Positions 27,186 through 36,600 of a DNA stretch of 64,000 bases are shown here, in pieces. The DNA is taken from contig JASBSU010000041.1 in the NCBI GenBank assembly GCA_030148725.1, forward strand, positions 1-64,000. Direction: 5' to 3'. The stretch is from Hyphomicrobium sp. (GTDB lineage Bacteria > Pseudomonadota > Alphaproteobacteria > Rhizobiales > Hyphomicrobiaceae). Position numbers and translations under genes: made by a program. How positions within the stretch are numbered: position 1 is the stretch's first letter; each line of letters starts with the position of its first letter. Below the pieces are notes generated by a model. That model worked only from the letters and a program-made list of their open reading frames with translations. It was not told the DNA's origin and searched no databases.

Positions 27186-27851
27186 TTACTCCGCGTAGAT
27201 GATGATGGCGAGGAAGCGGACGCGGTCATCGAGGACGCGTTCGGGGCCGTGGATGACATTGCCCGAGAACGTGAAGGCGTCACCGGGTTCGATGAGATAG
27301 GTCTGATCGCCGAACCGGTACTCCATGCGCCCTTGCAGCATGTAGATGAACTCCGTGCCGGGATGCGCGAAGCGCGGGAAGGACTCGCTCTTCTTGTCGA
27401 GGTCGATGAAGAACGGCTCGAACAGTTTGCGCGGCCCGCGATCGTATGAGAGCAGGCGGTACGTGTGACCGTACTTCGTGCCGACGCGAACGACCTCCAT
27501 CTGCTCCGACTTCTTTACGAGTTGCGCGCTGCCCTGACGCGCTTCGGATTCACGGAACAGGTCGGATAGATTGACGCCGACAGCAACACTGATGCGTTCG
27601 AGAGCATCGAGGCTTGCCGTTGCCATCCCATTTTCGATGCGGCTGAGCATGGCGCTCGACAAGCCGGCGCCGGTGCTGAGGTCCGCGAGTGTCAGGTTTG
27701 CTTCGAGCCTACGGCGCTTTATTGCTGCGCCAATTCTCCCCTCAAGGGGAACGTTGGCTTGTTCGCTTTTGAACTGTGCTGGCTCGCTCGGTGGCGTCTT
27801 TCTGCGCTTGACCGTCGTCTTGCTGGGGGGCTTCCGGCCCGGCTTCGCCAT
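27186..27851 (-). CDS. XRE-family regulator with C-terminal cupin sensor (PuuR-like)
   Basis: A 221-residue regulator. A basic N-terminal tail is followed by a helix-turn-helix of the XRE type (about 45-100: RRRLEANLTLADLSTGAGLS, LSRIENGMATASLDALERIS) and a C-terminal cupin (about 150-220: FAHPGTEFIYMLQGRMEYRFG, YLIEPGDAFTFSGNVIHGPE) that would bind the effector. This layout is that of PuuR-type regulators of amine and amino-acid catabolism. The start at 27851 was chosen for AGGAG 7 bases upstream. It sits between the oxidase operon and the divergent permease, both preceded by TTGCA-N5-TGCAA sites, so it probably represses both and itself. Confidence 0.88.
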   Translation of the reverse strand: MAKPGRKPPSKTTVKRRKTPPSEPAQFKSEQANVPLEGRIGAAIKRRRLEANLTLADLSTGAGLSSAMLSRIENGMATASLDALERISVAVGVNLSDLFRESEARQGSAQLVKKSEQMEVVRVGTKYGHTYRLLSYDRGPRKLFEPFFIDLDKKSESFPRFAHPGTEFIYMLQGRMEYRFGDQTYLIEPGDAFTFSGNVIHGPERVLDDRVRFLAIIIYAE

Positions 27852-27958
27852 GTCATAGCTCCTGTTCAACCAGCACCATGATTAGCAGTCGGTCCGTTGA
27901 AGGCAACGGCGGAACGGTCTTCAGGAATAAAGCAAGCGCTACCAAGGTCTAATGTCTG

Positions 27959-28018
27959 TTGCGCTGCATGCAAGAATGCTGCGGTGCATGAAATGCAAAA
28001 TACTTGCTTCTGATGCAA
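27959..28018. promoter_or_regulatory. Three tandem operator-like sites before the permease
   Basis: TTGCGCTGCATGCAA (27959-27973), GTGCATGAAATGCAA (27984-27998) and TTGCTTCTGATGCAA (28004-28018) all fit TTGCN-N5-TGCAA within one mismatch. They lie in the region shared by the divergent regulator and permease genes, the last one ending 43 bases before the permease start. Confidence 0.55.
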
Positions 28019-28061
28019 GTCGGCAGGATTATGCGCGCCTCGGTTGGATGGGAGCGTCGCA

Positions 28062-29816
28062 ATGACGATAGCAGTGGATCAACGTGCGGGAGACGGCGTG
28101 CACGCGCCGGGTGAGCAGGGAGGGTTGCATCGTACTATCGATTGGAAGGGGGCGTTCTGGATCGCCAGCGGCGTTCCGGCTTTGGTGCTCATTTCCATCG
28201 GTGGGATGGGGGCTACGGCCGGAAAGCTCGCGTTTTTGGTCTGGACGATCTCGGTCATCATGGGCTTCCTGCAGGCCTACAGTTACGCCGAGATCGCAGG
28301 ATTGTTTTCCAACAAATCTGGCGGCGCGGCTGTCTACGGCGCTGCTGCGTGGTTGCGATACAGCAAAATCATCGCGCCGCTTTCAGTCTGGTGCAATTGG
28401 TTTGCGTGGACGCCGGTGCTGTCCTTGGGATGCGCCGTGGCGGCGGGTTACATCCTCAACGCCATAGCGCCAATTCCCATCTTTACTGCGGATTCGCCGC
28501 AGGTCGTCGCGTGGTTGCAGGACGCAGCAAATGCCGCTGCGATCGCCGGCAAGACGGCTGAGGAGGCCGCCAAAATCGCTATTGCCGCTGTCGGCGATGG
28601 CGCAACGCCGGCGTTGCGTAGCTTCAAGCTGGTCGAGTTCAGCCTGTTTGGGCTGGCTAAGATCGAGGTGGGCGCGACGTTCTTCATCGGCGCGGCGCTC
28701 ATGCTGGCAACGTTTGCGATTCAGCATCGTGGCATTCTCGGTACGGCGCGGATCCAGATGTGGATCGGTCTGCTGGTCGTCATTCCGATGCTGATCGTTG
28801 GTATCGTCCCGTTCCTCAACGGCGGTGTCCACTACGACAACTTCACGCCTCTCGTGCCGCCGAACGGGGAATGGAACAACTACGGCTGGACATACTTCCT
28901 TGGTGCGTTGTTCATCGCCGGCTGGTCGACGTACGCGTTCGAGACGGCTGTCTGCTACACGCGCGAGTTCCGCAATCCTAAGACCGATACCAAGAAGGCC
29001 ATCATCGCGGCCGGAGCGCTTTGCGTCGTTCTCTACGCTCTGGTCGCGACTGCGTTTCAGGGGCATCTCGGCCTTGAAGGCATGACGCAGCCGGGCATCG
29101 TCGATGGCACCGGCGTTGCCGCCGCCATGGGCGACATGGTCGGTGGCGGTAATGCGATCATCGTGCATCTGCTCGAGATGATGATGATCCTGGCGCTTAT
29201 CCTCGCGATCATGATGGCGATGGCCGGGTCATCACGCACGCTCTATCAGGGCGGTGTCGATGGATGGCTTCCGAAGTATCTCGGTCACGTCAACGAGCAT
29301 GGCGCACCGACTCGCGCCATGTGGACGGACCTCGTCTTCAATCTCGGACTGCTGACGTTCGCGGCGTCGGATGCAACGGCCTACTATCTGATCCTGTCGA
29401 TCTCGAACGTCGGCTATATGATCTTCATCTTCCTCAATCTGCAGTCGACGTGGATCCATCGCATCGACAGCCCGGATATTCCCAGGCCCTATCGGACGCC
29501 GAATTGGCTCGTCGCGGTGGGAGCGGTCCTTGGCTTCGTGAACCTTGCCCTCATGGGGGCAGGCGCCAAGGTTTGGGGCAATCCGAACGCGCTGTGGTAC
29601 GGGCTCGCCTTCGCCGCGCTCATCATCCCGGTGTTTTTGTTCCGGCACTATGTGCAAGATCGCGGCAAGTTCCCCGATCACATGCTCGTCGATCTCAACT
29701 TGAAGAGCCAGGATCTCGGGGCGCGCAGAGCCGGCCTGTTGCCGTACCTGACGTTGTTGCTGGGCGCAGCCGTGGTCGTTGCGGCAGACTATTATTTCCA
29801 GTTGCCGCCGAGCTGA
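28062..29816 (+). CDS. APC-family amino acid/amine permease
   Basis: A 584-residue inner-membrane transporter with about 12 hydrophobic segments (for example TAGKLAFLVWTISVIMGFLQ and MMMILALILAIMMAMAGSSR). The APC fold is indicated by the helix-1 region VPALVLISIGGMGATAGK and the conserved cytoplasmic YTREFRNPKTDTKKAI. An insert of about 60 residues after the fourth segment is longer than usual. The ATG at 28062 with GGGAG upstream is preferred over the TTG at 28044. It faces away from the PuuR-like regulator and probably imports the substrate of the neighbouring oxidase. Confidence 0.88.
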   Translation: MTIAVDQRAGDGVHAPGEQGGLHRTIDWKGAFWIASGVPALVLISIGGMGATAGKLAFLVWTISVIMGFLQAYSYAEIAGLFSNKSGGAAVYGAAAWLRYSKIIAPLSVWCNWFAWTPVLSLGCAVAAGYILNAIAPIPIFTADSPQVVAWLQDAANAAAIAGKTAEEAAKIAIAAVGDGATPALRSFKLVEFSLFGLAKIEVGATFFIGAALMLATFAIQHRGILGTARIQMWIGLLVVIPMLIVGIVPFLNGGVHYDNFTPLVPPNGEWNNYGWTYFLGALFIAGWSTYAFETAVCYTREFRNPKTDTKKAIIAAGALCVVLYALVATAFQGHLGLEGMTQPGIVDGTGVAAAMGDMVGGGNAIIVHLLEMMMILALILAIMMAMAGSSRTLYQGGVDGWLPKYLGHVNEHGAPTRAMWTDLVFNLGLLTFAASDATAYYLILSISNVGYMIFIFLNLQSTWIHRIDSPDIPRPYRTPNWLVAVGAVLGFVNLALMGAGAKVWGNPNALWYGLAFAALIIPVFLFRHYVQDRGKFPDHMLVDLNLKSQDLGARRAGLLPYLTLLLGAAVVVAADYYFQLPPS

Positions 29817-29826
29817 GCTCGATCAG

Positions 29827-29860
29827 CGGGGCGACCTTGATCGGGTCGCCCCGTTATTTG
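29827..29860 (+). terminator. Rho-independent terminator of the permease gene
   Basis: CGGGGCGACC (29827-29836) pairs perfectly with GGTCGCCCCG (29844-29853) across a 7-base loop and is followed by TTATTTG. It begins 11 bases after the stop codon. Confidence 0.85.
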
Positions 29861-29920
29861 TCTTCACGAGGGGCGTTGGCTTCCCGACGCCGGGCCGCCG
29901 CGTCGCCGACGCCGGCAGCA

Positions 29921-30154
29921 CTATTTCGTCTTGGCGCCGGCGCGCACAATGCGCGCGATCGGGCCACGGCTCTGGCCTGACCGCTCCGCGATCTCGGCAT
30001 CTTGGGCCTCGATGAAGGCGCGAGCAGGCTCATCGCCGTCGATGCCTCCAATGATGTTGGTCGGTACTTTACGATTGGACGTTTGCCTTCCGTCCTCGTA
30101 GATGACATCAAACAGCACGAACTCTGCTTGAACCTTGGTTCGGCTTCGAGCCAT
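29921..30154 (-). CDS. Conserved hypothetical small protein (77 aa)
   Basis: A 77-residue protein starting MARSRTKVQAEFVLFDVIYEDG. It has a beta-rich first half (FVLFDVIYEDGRQTSNRKVPTNIIGG) and a helical middle (PARAFIEAQDAEIAERSG), and ends in a short basic tail. The composition is protein-like and unlike a shadow frame. No function recognised and no clear operon partner. Confidence 0.6.
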   Translation of the reverse strand: MARSRTKVQAEFVLFDVIYEDGRQTSNRKVPTNIIGGIDGDEPARAFIEAQDAEIAERSGQSRGPIARIVRAGAKTK

Positions 30155-30282
30155 TTTTGCCTCTCGCGTTGTGCTTGGCGGCGGGAACCTTTGAAGAGCC
30201 ACCACCCGTAAGCTGCCTTAGCGGAAATGTGAGAAACGATGATGCGAGCAGTCCGCCGAAGCACTCAAAATTTGGATACGGC

Positions 30283-30564
30283 ATGTCCGACTTCGAACTC
30301 TGGTCCAAATGGTTCGCTTGCGGGAAGGAGCTTGGTCCTGAAAAAGCGAACGCGCTCGCGTTGATGGCGTGGGTTGCCGCGCACGCTGCGCGCGACGGAA
30401 CCGGCATCGAGCTAGATGAGGGATCGTGGTCGTCCCTTGCCGCGGAGACTGGTCTCACGATCGATCAAGGACGGCGCGCTCTCGATGGCTTGATAGCGCA
30501 TGGGCTGATGACCGTCGTTGGACAGGAAACATCAGACCTGCTCTGCGCGCGCGCCGTACTCTAG
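30283..30564 (+). CDS. Hypothetical small protein, winged-helix-like (93 aa)
   Basis: A 93-residue protein starting MSDFELWSKWFACGKELG. The stretch GSWSSLAAETGLTIDQGRRALDGLIAHGLMTVVGQE looks like a winged helix (helix-turn-helix then a short hairpin), so DNA binding is possible, but I cannot name the family. The start was chosen at the ATG after an upstream frame with no protein-like features. Confidence 0.5.
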   Translation: MSDFELWSKWFACGKELGPEKANALALMAWVAAHAARDGTGIELDEGSWSSLAAETGLTIDQGRRALDGLIAHGLMTVVGQETSDLLCARAVL

Positions 30565-30615
30565 GGCAGCGTGGGCAGTAGCTGTGGAGCTACCGCCGCT
30601 CGCATGTAATCAGGA

Positions 30616-30825
30616 TTACGCGAGTTCGATGTTCTGCACCGATACCTTGCCGGTCTTGCGGTCTTCAGCCGTGTCGAAGGCAACCTTCTGGCCTTCAGCA
30701 AGACCGCTGATGCCGGCGCGCTCGAGCGCGGTCGCGTGGACGAAAACGTCCTTGCTGCCATTGGTGGGCGCAATGAAGCCATAGCCCTTCTGGGCATTAT
30801 AGAATTTAACTGTTCCGTTATCCAT
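30616..30825 (-). CDS. Cold-shock protein, CspA family
   Basis: A 69-residue single cold-shock domain that binds single-stranded nucleic acid. RNP1 is KGYGFIAP and RNP2 is DVFVHATAL; the C-terminus GQKVAFDTAEDRKTGKVSVQNIEL completes the five-strand barrel. The length is standard. The segment upstream (30826 on) is probably its long 5' leader, as is usual for csp genes. Confidence 0.95.
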   Translation of the reverse strand: MDNGTVKFYNAQKGYGFIAPTNGSKDVFVHATALERAGISGLAEGQKVAFDTAEDRKTGKVSVQNIELA

Positions 30826-31380
30826 GAAGTCCTCGGTGGTAAGCGATGCTAACGGACCGGCACGGCAGCTCGTGCCATGGCCGGCCCTGATTCTCGAAAC
30901 ATGGTAGGTCAAAGGAAACGAGGCGTTGTGCTTGGCATCAAACGCCACGGCTCGGTCATCCGGCCACAAGTCGAGCCTCATGCATGACTGATTGAGGCCG
31001 CGAGCGCAAGCGGTTTGCGCGGATATATTGCGTTTGGAAGCCTCGCGAGAGCGGAATTAGGGCCGCGCCATCGACATTGTTGGGCTGAGCGCCTATATCT
31101 TGGCGATCACGGACAAATCGTTGGGCCTCCGTGCTGAGAGTGTGCGCGCTCCCGCCTTGAGCCGAGAGCGGAGCGGGATGCCTACAATTCCACACATCAA
31201 GATTCCGGACGCAGCGCTCGTGCCGCCGCACCGTCGCGAGGAGGGTTGCTCGTCATTCGGCGGCTATGTCTCGCTACATTTTGCCGAACATCGGGGTGAT
31301 GAACGCGATTTAGATGCATCGCGCCCGTTCCACGATCACGTCGGAATGGCCCGCCGGGCAGCAACCAGCGGAGACAGTTA
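30826..31380. other. Stretch without a supportable gene
   Basis: About 555 bases between the cold-shock gene and the next forward gene. It probably includes the csp leader and promoter. The forward frame 31100-31381 has a mixed, low-information translation and no binding site, so I leave it out. Confidence 0.4.
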
Positions 31381-31581
31381 GTGGCCAAGTTCAAAGTCGG
31401 GCAGATGGTTGACTTCATGCCTACGAACCGGGCCGTCCCTGCGTCTGTGCGGTCGTATAAAGTGTTGCGCGTGCTGCCCAACGAAGGTGGCGAGCAACTC
31501 TATCGCATCAAGGCGATCAGCGAAGTGTTCGAGCGCGTGGCGCGTGAGGGCGAGCTTTTGCGTACGTCCTCGCCCCTCTGA
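31381..31581 (+). CDS. Conserved hypothetical small protein (66 aa)
   Basis: A 66-residue protein with a GTG start. MAKFKVGQMVDFMPTNRAVP followed by SYKVLRVLPNEGGEQLYRIK looks like a small SH3-like beta barrel. It precedes a GcrA-C-like gene by 35 bases on the same strand, so they are probably co-transcribed. Function unknown. Confidence 0.6.
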   Translation: MAKFKVGQMVDFMPTNRAVPASVRSYKVLRVLPNEGGEQLYRIKAISEVFERVAREGELLRTSSPL

Positions 31582-31616
31582 CGCGGTGACGTCGTAAATT
31601 GAAAAAAGGATACGAG

Positions 31617-31844
31617 ATGAGCGGTAATTCCACCACGCAGCGGACCAAGCCAGCAGCACCTTTCAAGACGCTTGCAACGCTGGAGAGCAATGAATGCCGC
31701 TGGCCGATCGGCGATCCGCAGTCGCCGGACTTTCATTTCTGCGGCGAGCTTCGCGGCAATGGGCAAACCTATTGCGCGATGCACGCTGCGCAAGCGAGCA
31801 CGCCTTCGCGGCCGCGCGCGTTCTTTCCGAAGCGTGGAGACTGA
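31617..31844 (+). CDS. GcrA C-terminal-domain-like miniprotein (75 aa)
   Basis: A 75-residue protein whose second half reads CRWPIGDPQSPDFHFCG and QTYCAMHAAQA, close to the C-terminal end of GcrA, with the same C..C..YCxxH pattern as the product of 226-471. The N-terminal helix-turn-helix of GcrA is missing. The ATG at 31617 is preceded by AAAAGGA; a TTG at 31599 would add six residues. In GcrA this part binds the sigma-70 factor, so a free-standing copy could modulate sigma or compete with GcrA; that is inference. Confidence 0.7.
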   Translation: MSGNSTTQRTKPAAPFKTLATLESNECRWPIGDPQSPDFHFCGELRGNGQTYCAMHAAQASTPSRPRAFFPKRGD

Positions 31845-32067
31845 GCCTGCAGTCGGCAGGTTCGCATTCGAGGCTCCCGCCGAGGAGACTTTTTGGCACT
31901 TCGGGTGGGTGGAGATGGCAAGCATCGAAGGCCATTTCTTCCGCTGTCGCATCGTTGGAGAATTTTCTGGCTTCGCTTAACCTTTCAGGCAGCTGCACAG
32001 GCCCGCGGACCTGGCAGCTCGGCTCTGAGCAAATTTGCTCAAGGCGCGATCTGAGACGAGCAGGCAG

Positions 32068-32595
32068 ATGCCAGGACAACGCGTGCAAATACACTCAATC
32101 TTGTTTGTAGCAATGGCGCTGATCGTAGGCGGCTGCGGGGACGCGGTCGAGTCGACAGCGAATGATCCCCCGGCACGCTCAGAAAATCAGCCGCAGAAAG
32201 AGCAGGCAGGCGGACATTGGCTTGATCAGTTCAGCCATGAGGATGCTGCAGAGTGGCTTGTGGCGCGCCAAAAGAACGCCGCTCCCGGGGACCGCGATGT
32301 CGAGAAGGTGCGCGCGGTGCTGAATGCCACCGGGCGACGGTTTGAGGAAAGCCCGCGCATGATCGCAAATCGCGCGCTGCAGCTGCAGGACATGCTCAAC
32401 GCACTCGGCGATCATACATCCGCGGTTGCGCTGACGCGGGATCTGCACAGTGTTCTAGGTGGCACCGCGGCAAGTCCGGGTTTCGGAAACCTTGGCGCCT
32501 ACTATGTCAATCTTCGCAAGACCGGTGCGAGCAGAACCGAGGCGCTGGCAATCCTGCAAAAGAAATATGATGGGGCCTTCATTTCGGACAGGTAG
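32068..32595 (+). CDS. Putative lipoprotein (175 aa)
   Basis: A 175-residue protein with a lipoprotein signal (SILFVAMALIVGGCGD, lipobox VGGC). The mature part has helical segments (DAAEWLVARQKNAA, DRDVEKVRAVLNATGRRFEE, MIANRALQLQDMLNALG) and a C-terminal NLRKTGASRTEALAILQKKY. No family recognised. The ATG at 32068 is preferred over a TTG at 32035 because it gives a normal-length signal peptide. Confidence 0.65.
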   Translation: MPGQRVQIHSILFVAMALIVGGCGDAVESTANDPPARSENQPQKEQAGGHWLDQFSHEDAAEWLVARQKNAAPGDRDVEKVRAVLNATGRRFEESPRMIANRALQLQDMLNALGDHTSAVALTRDLHSVLGGTAASPGFGNLGAYYVNLRKTGASRTEALAILQKKYDGAFISDR

Positions 32596-32768
32596 TCCGC
32601 GCGTGGTTGATGCGGCGGTGCACTGGAATGCCGCGCTGCACACGGTGGATAAGCTTCTCCCAAAGGAGGAATAACCGGCAGCTTTTGAAAGCTTGTGTTC
32701 CGCATTTGCCAGAACGCATTGTAATCCGGTACAAAAATGCGTCTAAGGCCAATAACAAAAGTGCTCAA

Positions 32769-33050
32769 ATGGGCAATAAGGAAGACCCGCTTTACGACGA
32801 TGCAATCATGCGCCTTATGTCGGCCGCTTACGAGGCCGCCGACAAGGAGCTGGGAAGCGACGATAAGGCGTTGCAAGTCACAATGGCGGTGGCCGTCATT
32901 CGCGCGATAAACGAAGGCGAGCGTGACCTTGAACGCTTGACCGCTCTCGCCATTGCTTCGGTGCGTGGGGACGGCGTCGAGGATGAGAAGTCAGATGGAA
33001 AGAGTTCGCAGCGTCCAGGCTGGGTGAATCTATCCGGGCTACTCGGGTAG
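32769..33050 (+). CDS. Conserved hypothetical small protein (93 aa)
   Basis: A 93-residue mostly helical acidic protein (DPLYDDAIMRLMSAAYEAADKEL, VAVIRAINEGERDLERLTAL). Function unknown. An in-frame TTG at 32685 after AAAGGAGG is another possible start but the 16-base spacing is too long. It is followed 27 bases later by a gene for a membrane-anchored protein on the same strand. Confidence 0.55.
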   Translation: MGNKEDPLYDDAIMRLMSAAYEAADKELGSDDKALQVTMAVAVIRAINEGERDLERLTALAIASVRGDGVEDEKSDGKSSQRPGWVNLSGLLG

Positions 33051-33076
33051 CAGACCGGCCAATGGAGCGATCTGCG

Positions 33077-33616
33077 ATGAACGCGCGGCTGTCTCGACTG
33101 TTCGCGATACTCTTGCTGGCGGGTTTCGCAGTTGCGGGCGTAGCGGTGATTGCGGTGGTGCATTTCGCTGCCGACCAAGCCCCACCGGCGCAGAAGGACG
33201 TGGCGGCTATCGAGCCGTCGCCAGCCGATTTTCCACCCTCGCTCGATTGCGCGTTCCACGACATGATGCGCACGCACGCCGTCGTTTCGTTCTATTTCGA
33301 CGTCGACGTTATCAAAGACCAGACGCCGAGGTTCTTTGAACGCGCCATCGTTGCAAGGGACGGAACTCGGACGAATTTCGAAGGCGATGCACGGCCCGTC
33401 TGGACTTACGGTTTGGATGATGACGGCAAGCCAATGATCAAATCGTCGGACGGCGCCACACGCATCGTGCTGTACAACTTGAAGCTTGGTGCTTCAGGGA
33501 TGCTGCCAGTGGAGGCCGGTATCCGCAGCAACGTCTACCGCAACCTCGGCGGCGAATGTCGGCAAACCAATCTTCATAGTCGCGACCCCGCCGACGTCGT
33601 CACGGGGCCGCGCTGA
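33077..33616 (+). CDS. Hypothetical membrane-anchored periplasmic protein
   Basis: A 179-residue protein with one N-terminal hydrophobic segment (LFAILLLAGFAVAGVAVIAVVHF) and a periplasmic domain with two cysteines (LDCAFHDMM and GGECRQTN). The domain looks beta-rich. The ATG at 33077 has GGAG 9 bases upstream and is preferred over the ATG at 33062. No family recognised. Confidence 0.6.
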   Translation: MNARLSRLFAILLLAGFAVAGVAVIAVVHFAADQAPPAQKDVAAIEPSPADFPPSLDCAFHDMMRTHAVVSFYFDVDVIKDQTPRFFERAIVARDGTRTNFEGDARPVWTYGLDDDGKPMIKSSDGATRIVLYNLKLGASGMLPVEAGIRSNVYRNLGGECRQTNLHSRDPADVVTGPR

Positions 33617-33643
33617 GCAAGGCGCTTCTCAACGCCTCGCGCC

Positions 33644-36600
33644 CTATGCGTGCGGCAACGCCGGCGCATTTCCCAAAGCGTCGCCGTGTGTGTGCTCGCT
33701 GCTGCCCTCCGGCGCCTTGATGCGGAACCAGGCCACATAAAGCGCCGGCAGGAACAGCAGCGTCAGAAGCGTGCCGACGATAATGCCGCCCATCATCGCG
33801 TAGGCCATCGGTCCCCAGAAGACCTCACGGGAGATGGGAATGAGCGCGAGGCTTGCGGCGGCTGCGGTGAGAAGAATGGGCCGCATACGATGCTCGGTCG
33901 CCTCCGCCACCGCCTGCCAAGCCGGAACTCCTTCGCTCCTCAGCTGCTCGATCTGCACGACGAGAATGACCGAGTTGCGAATGAGGATGCCGACGAGAGC
34001 AAGCACGCCCAACGTGGCGACGAAGCCCATCGGGGCGCCGCTCGGAAGGAGTGCTGCGACGACGCCGATGAGCCCGAGCGGCGCCACCGCCACCACCAGG
34101 AACAGCCGCTGGAAGCTCTGCAGCTGAACCATAAGGATGGTGGCCATGACGAATGCCATGAGCGGCACCACAGCGATGATCGGACCCTGGCCTTTGGCGC
34201 TCTCCTCGACTGCTCCGCCGATGACGACATCGTAGCCGGCGGGCAGCTTGCTCTTGAACTGATCGACCGCCGGCGTGAGGGCGGCGACCACAGTCGCGGG
34301 CTGGCTATCACCGACGATGCCTGCTTTGACGGTGACAGTGGGGAGGCGGCTACGGCGCCAGATGATCGGCTGCTCCTGCACATATTCGAATGTCGCGACC
34401 GCGGCGAGCGGTACGGATTGGACGTTCGATGGGCCGGCCAGCTGCAAGTTCTGCAACGTTTCTATCGAGCCGCGCTCGGCGCCTTCGGCGCGCGCCGTGA
34501 CGTTGATCAGATAGATTCCGTCGCGAATTTGCGTGATGACGTTGCCGCCGACGATGCTGTTCAGGGTCGATGCGATGTCCTGAGAGGTGATGCCGAGCAG
34601 TCTCGCCTTGTCCTGAAGCACGTTGACCTTCACGACGCGCGCCGGCTCGTTCCAATCATAGATGACGTCGCCGATATGCGGGTCATTGCCGACGATGGTG
34701 GCGAGGTCGCGCGACAGCGTGCGGACCGTCGCAACGTCAGGTCCACTGATGCGATACTGCACCGGACGGCCGACAGGGGGGCCGATGTCTAAGAGCTTTA
34801 CGTTGGCGTCCGTGCCGGGGAACTCGCGCTTCACATATGTTTCGAGCCTTTTCTTGAGCCGGCCACGCGCCTCCAGATCCTTGGTGACAATCACCGTCTG
34901 CCCGAACGAGGGATGAGGCGGCTGCACGTCGAAGGAGAGAACGAAGCGCAAGGCGCCCTGGCCGATGTACGACGACCAGCGGACGACATCGGGGTCGCCA
35001 GTGAGCGCTTCCTTCTCGAAGCGCACGACTTGCGCTTTCGTTTCGAGGATGGAGGCATTCTGCGGCAGGTTCCAATCGACGACCAGTTCGACGCGATCGG
35101 AGGACGGGAAAAACTGCTGCTGAACGAAACCCATGCCGACGATCGACGCAACGAACATGCTGAGTGTGGCCGCGATGGTCAGCCAGCGGTGGCGCATGCA
35201 GAACAGCAGAAATGCCGAGAAAATGGATGACAGTCTGCCCGGCTTGTCATGGTGCTTGTGCATGGATGCCGGCAGCAGCCAGACGCCGAGCAGTGGCGTG
35301 AACAACACCGCGACGACCCAGGAGACGAGGAGTGACACCGCCAGCACGACAAACAAGGTGTAGGTGAATTCGCCGGCAGCGCTGCCGTTGAAGGCGATCG
35401 GGATGAAGCCGGCGACGGTCACCAACGTGCCCGTCAGCATCGGGAAGGCTGTCGACGTATAAACGTAGCTGGCGGCCTTCTCGAGCGGATCTCCAATCTC
35501 GAGCCTTGCAACCATCATCTCGACGGCGATCATGGCATCGTCGACCAGGAGGCCGAGCGCGATGATCAGCGCTCCCAGCGAAATGCGCTGCAACGTGATG
35601 CCCGAATACTCCATGACCATGAACGTGATCGCGAGCACGAGGGGTATGGAGAGGGCGACGACCATGCCGGCGCGGGCGCCGAGCGATACGAAGCTCACGA
35701 TCAACACGATGGCGACAGCTTCAAAGAGAGCGCGCGTGAAGCCGGAAACGGCTTCCTCGACGATCAGGGGCTGGTCGGAAACGAGGTGGACATTGATGCC
35801 AACGGGCAGTTCACCTGTGATGCGCTGCATTTCCTCGTGCAGGGCTTCGCCGAACTTCAGAAGGTTGGCCTTAGGTCGCATGCCGATGGCGAGGCCAATC
35901 GCCGGTTCGCCATTGTACCGGAACAGCGCGCTCGGCGGGTCAGCATAGCCGCGGCGAATGGTGGCGACATCGCTGAGGCGGAAAAAGCGGTCGTTGATGC
36001 GCAGATTGACCGCCTGCAAGTCGCTTTCGGAGGAGAACTGGCCAGTGACGCGAAGACTGATGCGCTCGGTGCCGGCCTCGATCACGCCCGATGGCACGAT
36101 GGCATTCTGTTGCTGTAGCGCAGTGACAATGGCCTGCTGATTGAGGCCGTATGCAGCAAGCTTGCGCGGCGAGAATTCGAGGAAGACGACCTCATTCTGC
36201 GCGCCGACGATGTCGACCTTGCCGACGTTCGGGACGGTGAGGACCTTGGCGCGGACCTGTTCGACGTAGTCGCGCAGCTGGCGCTGGGTCAGACCATCGG
36301 ACGTGAACGCGTAGATGTTGCCGTAAACGTCGCCGAAGCGGTCGTTGAAGAATGGTCCGACGACGCCCGACGGGAACTGCCCCTGGATGTCGCCGATCAT
36401 GTTGCGGATGAGCACCCAGGTCGGGGCAACGTCCTGCGCCTTGGTGCTGTCGCGCAGGTTGACGAAAATCGTCGTTTCGCCGGGTGTCGTTATGGAGCGG
36501 GTGAAGTCCAGAGACTCCAGCTCCTCCAGCTTCTTTTCGATCCGATCGGTGATCTGGCGGGCCGTTTCCTCAGCTGAGGCGCCGGGCCATTGCGCGACGA

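Noticed and set aside
31100-31381. Forward 93-residue frame before the small SH3-like gene
   Set aside because: No ribosome binding site, no motif and a patchy composition.
32602-32674. Tiny ORF (VVDAAVHWNAALHTVDKLL) after the 175-residue lipoprotein gene
   Set aside because: Protein-like but only about 24 codons with no clear binding site; could not be supported.
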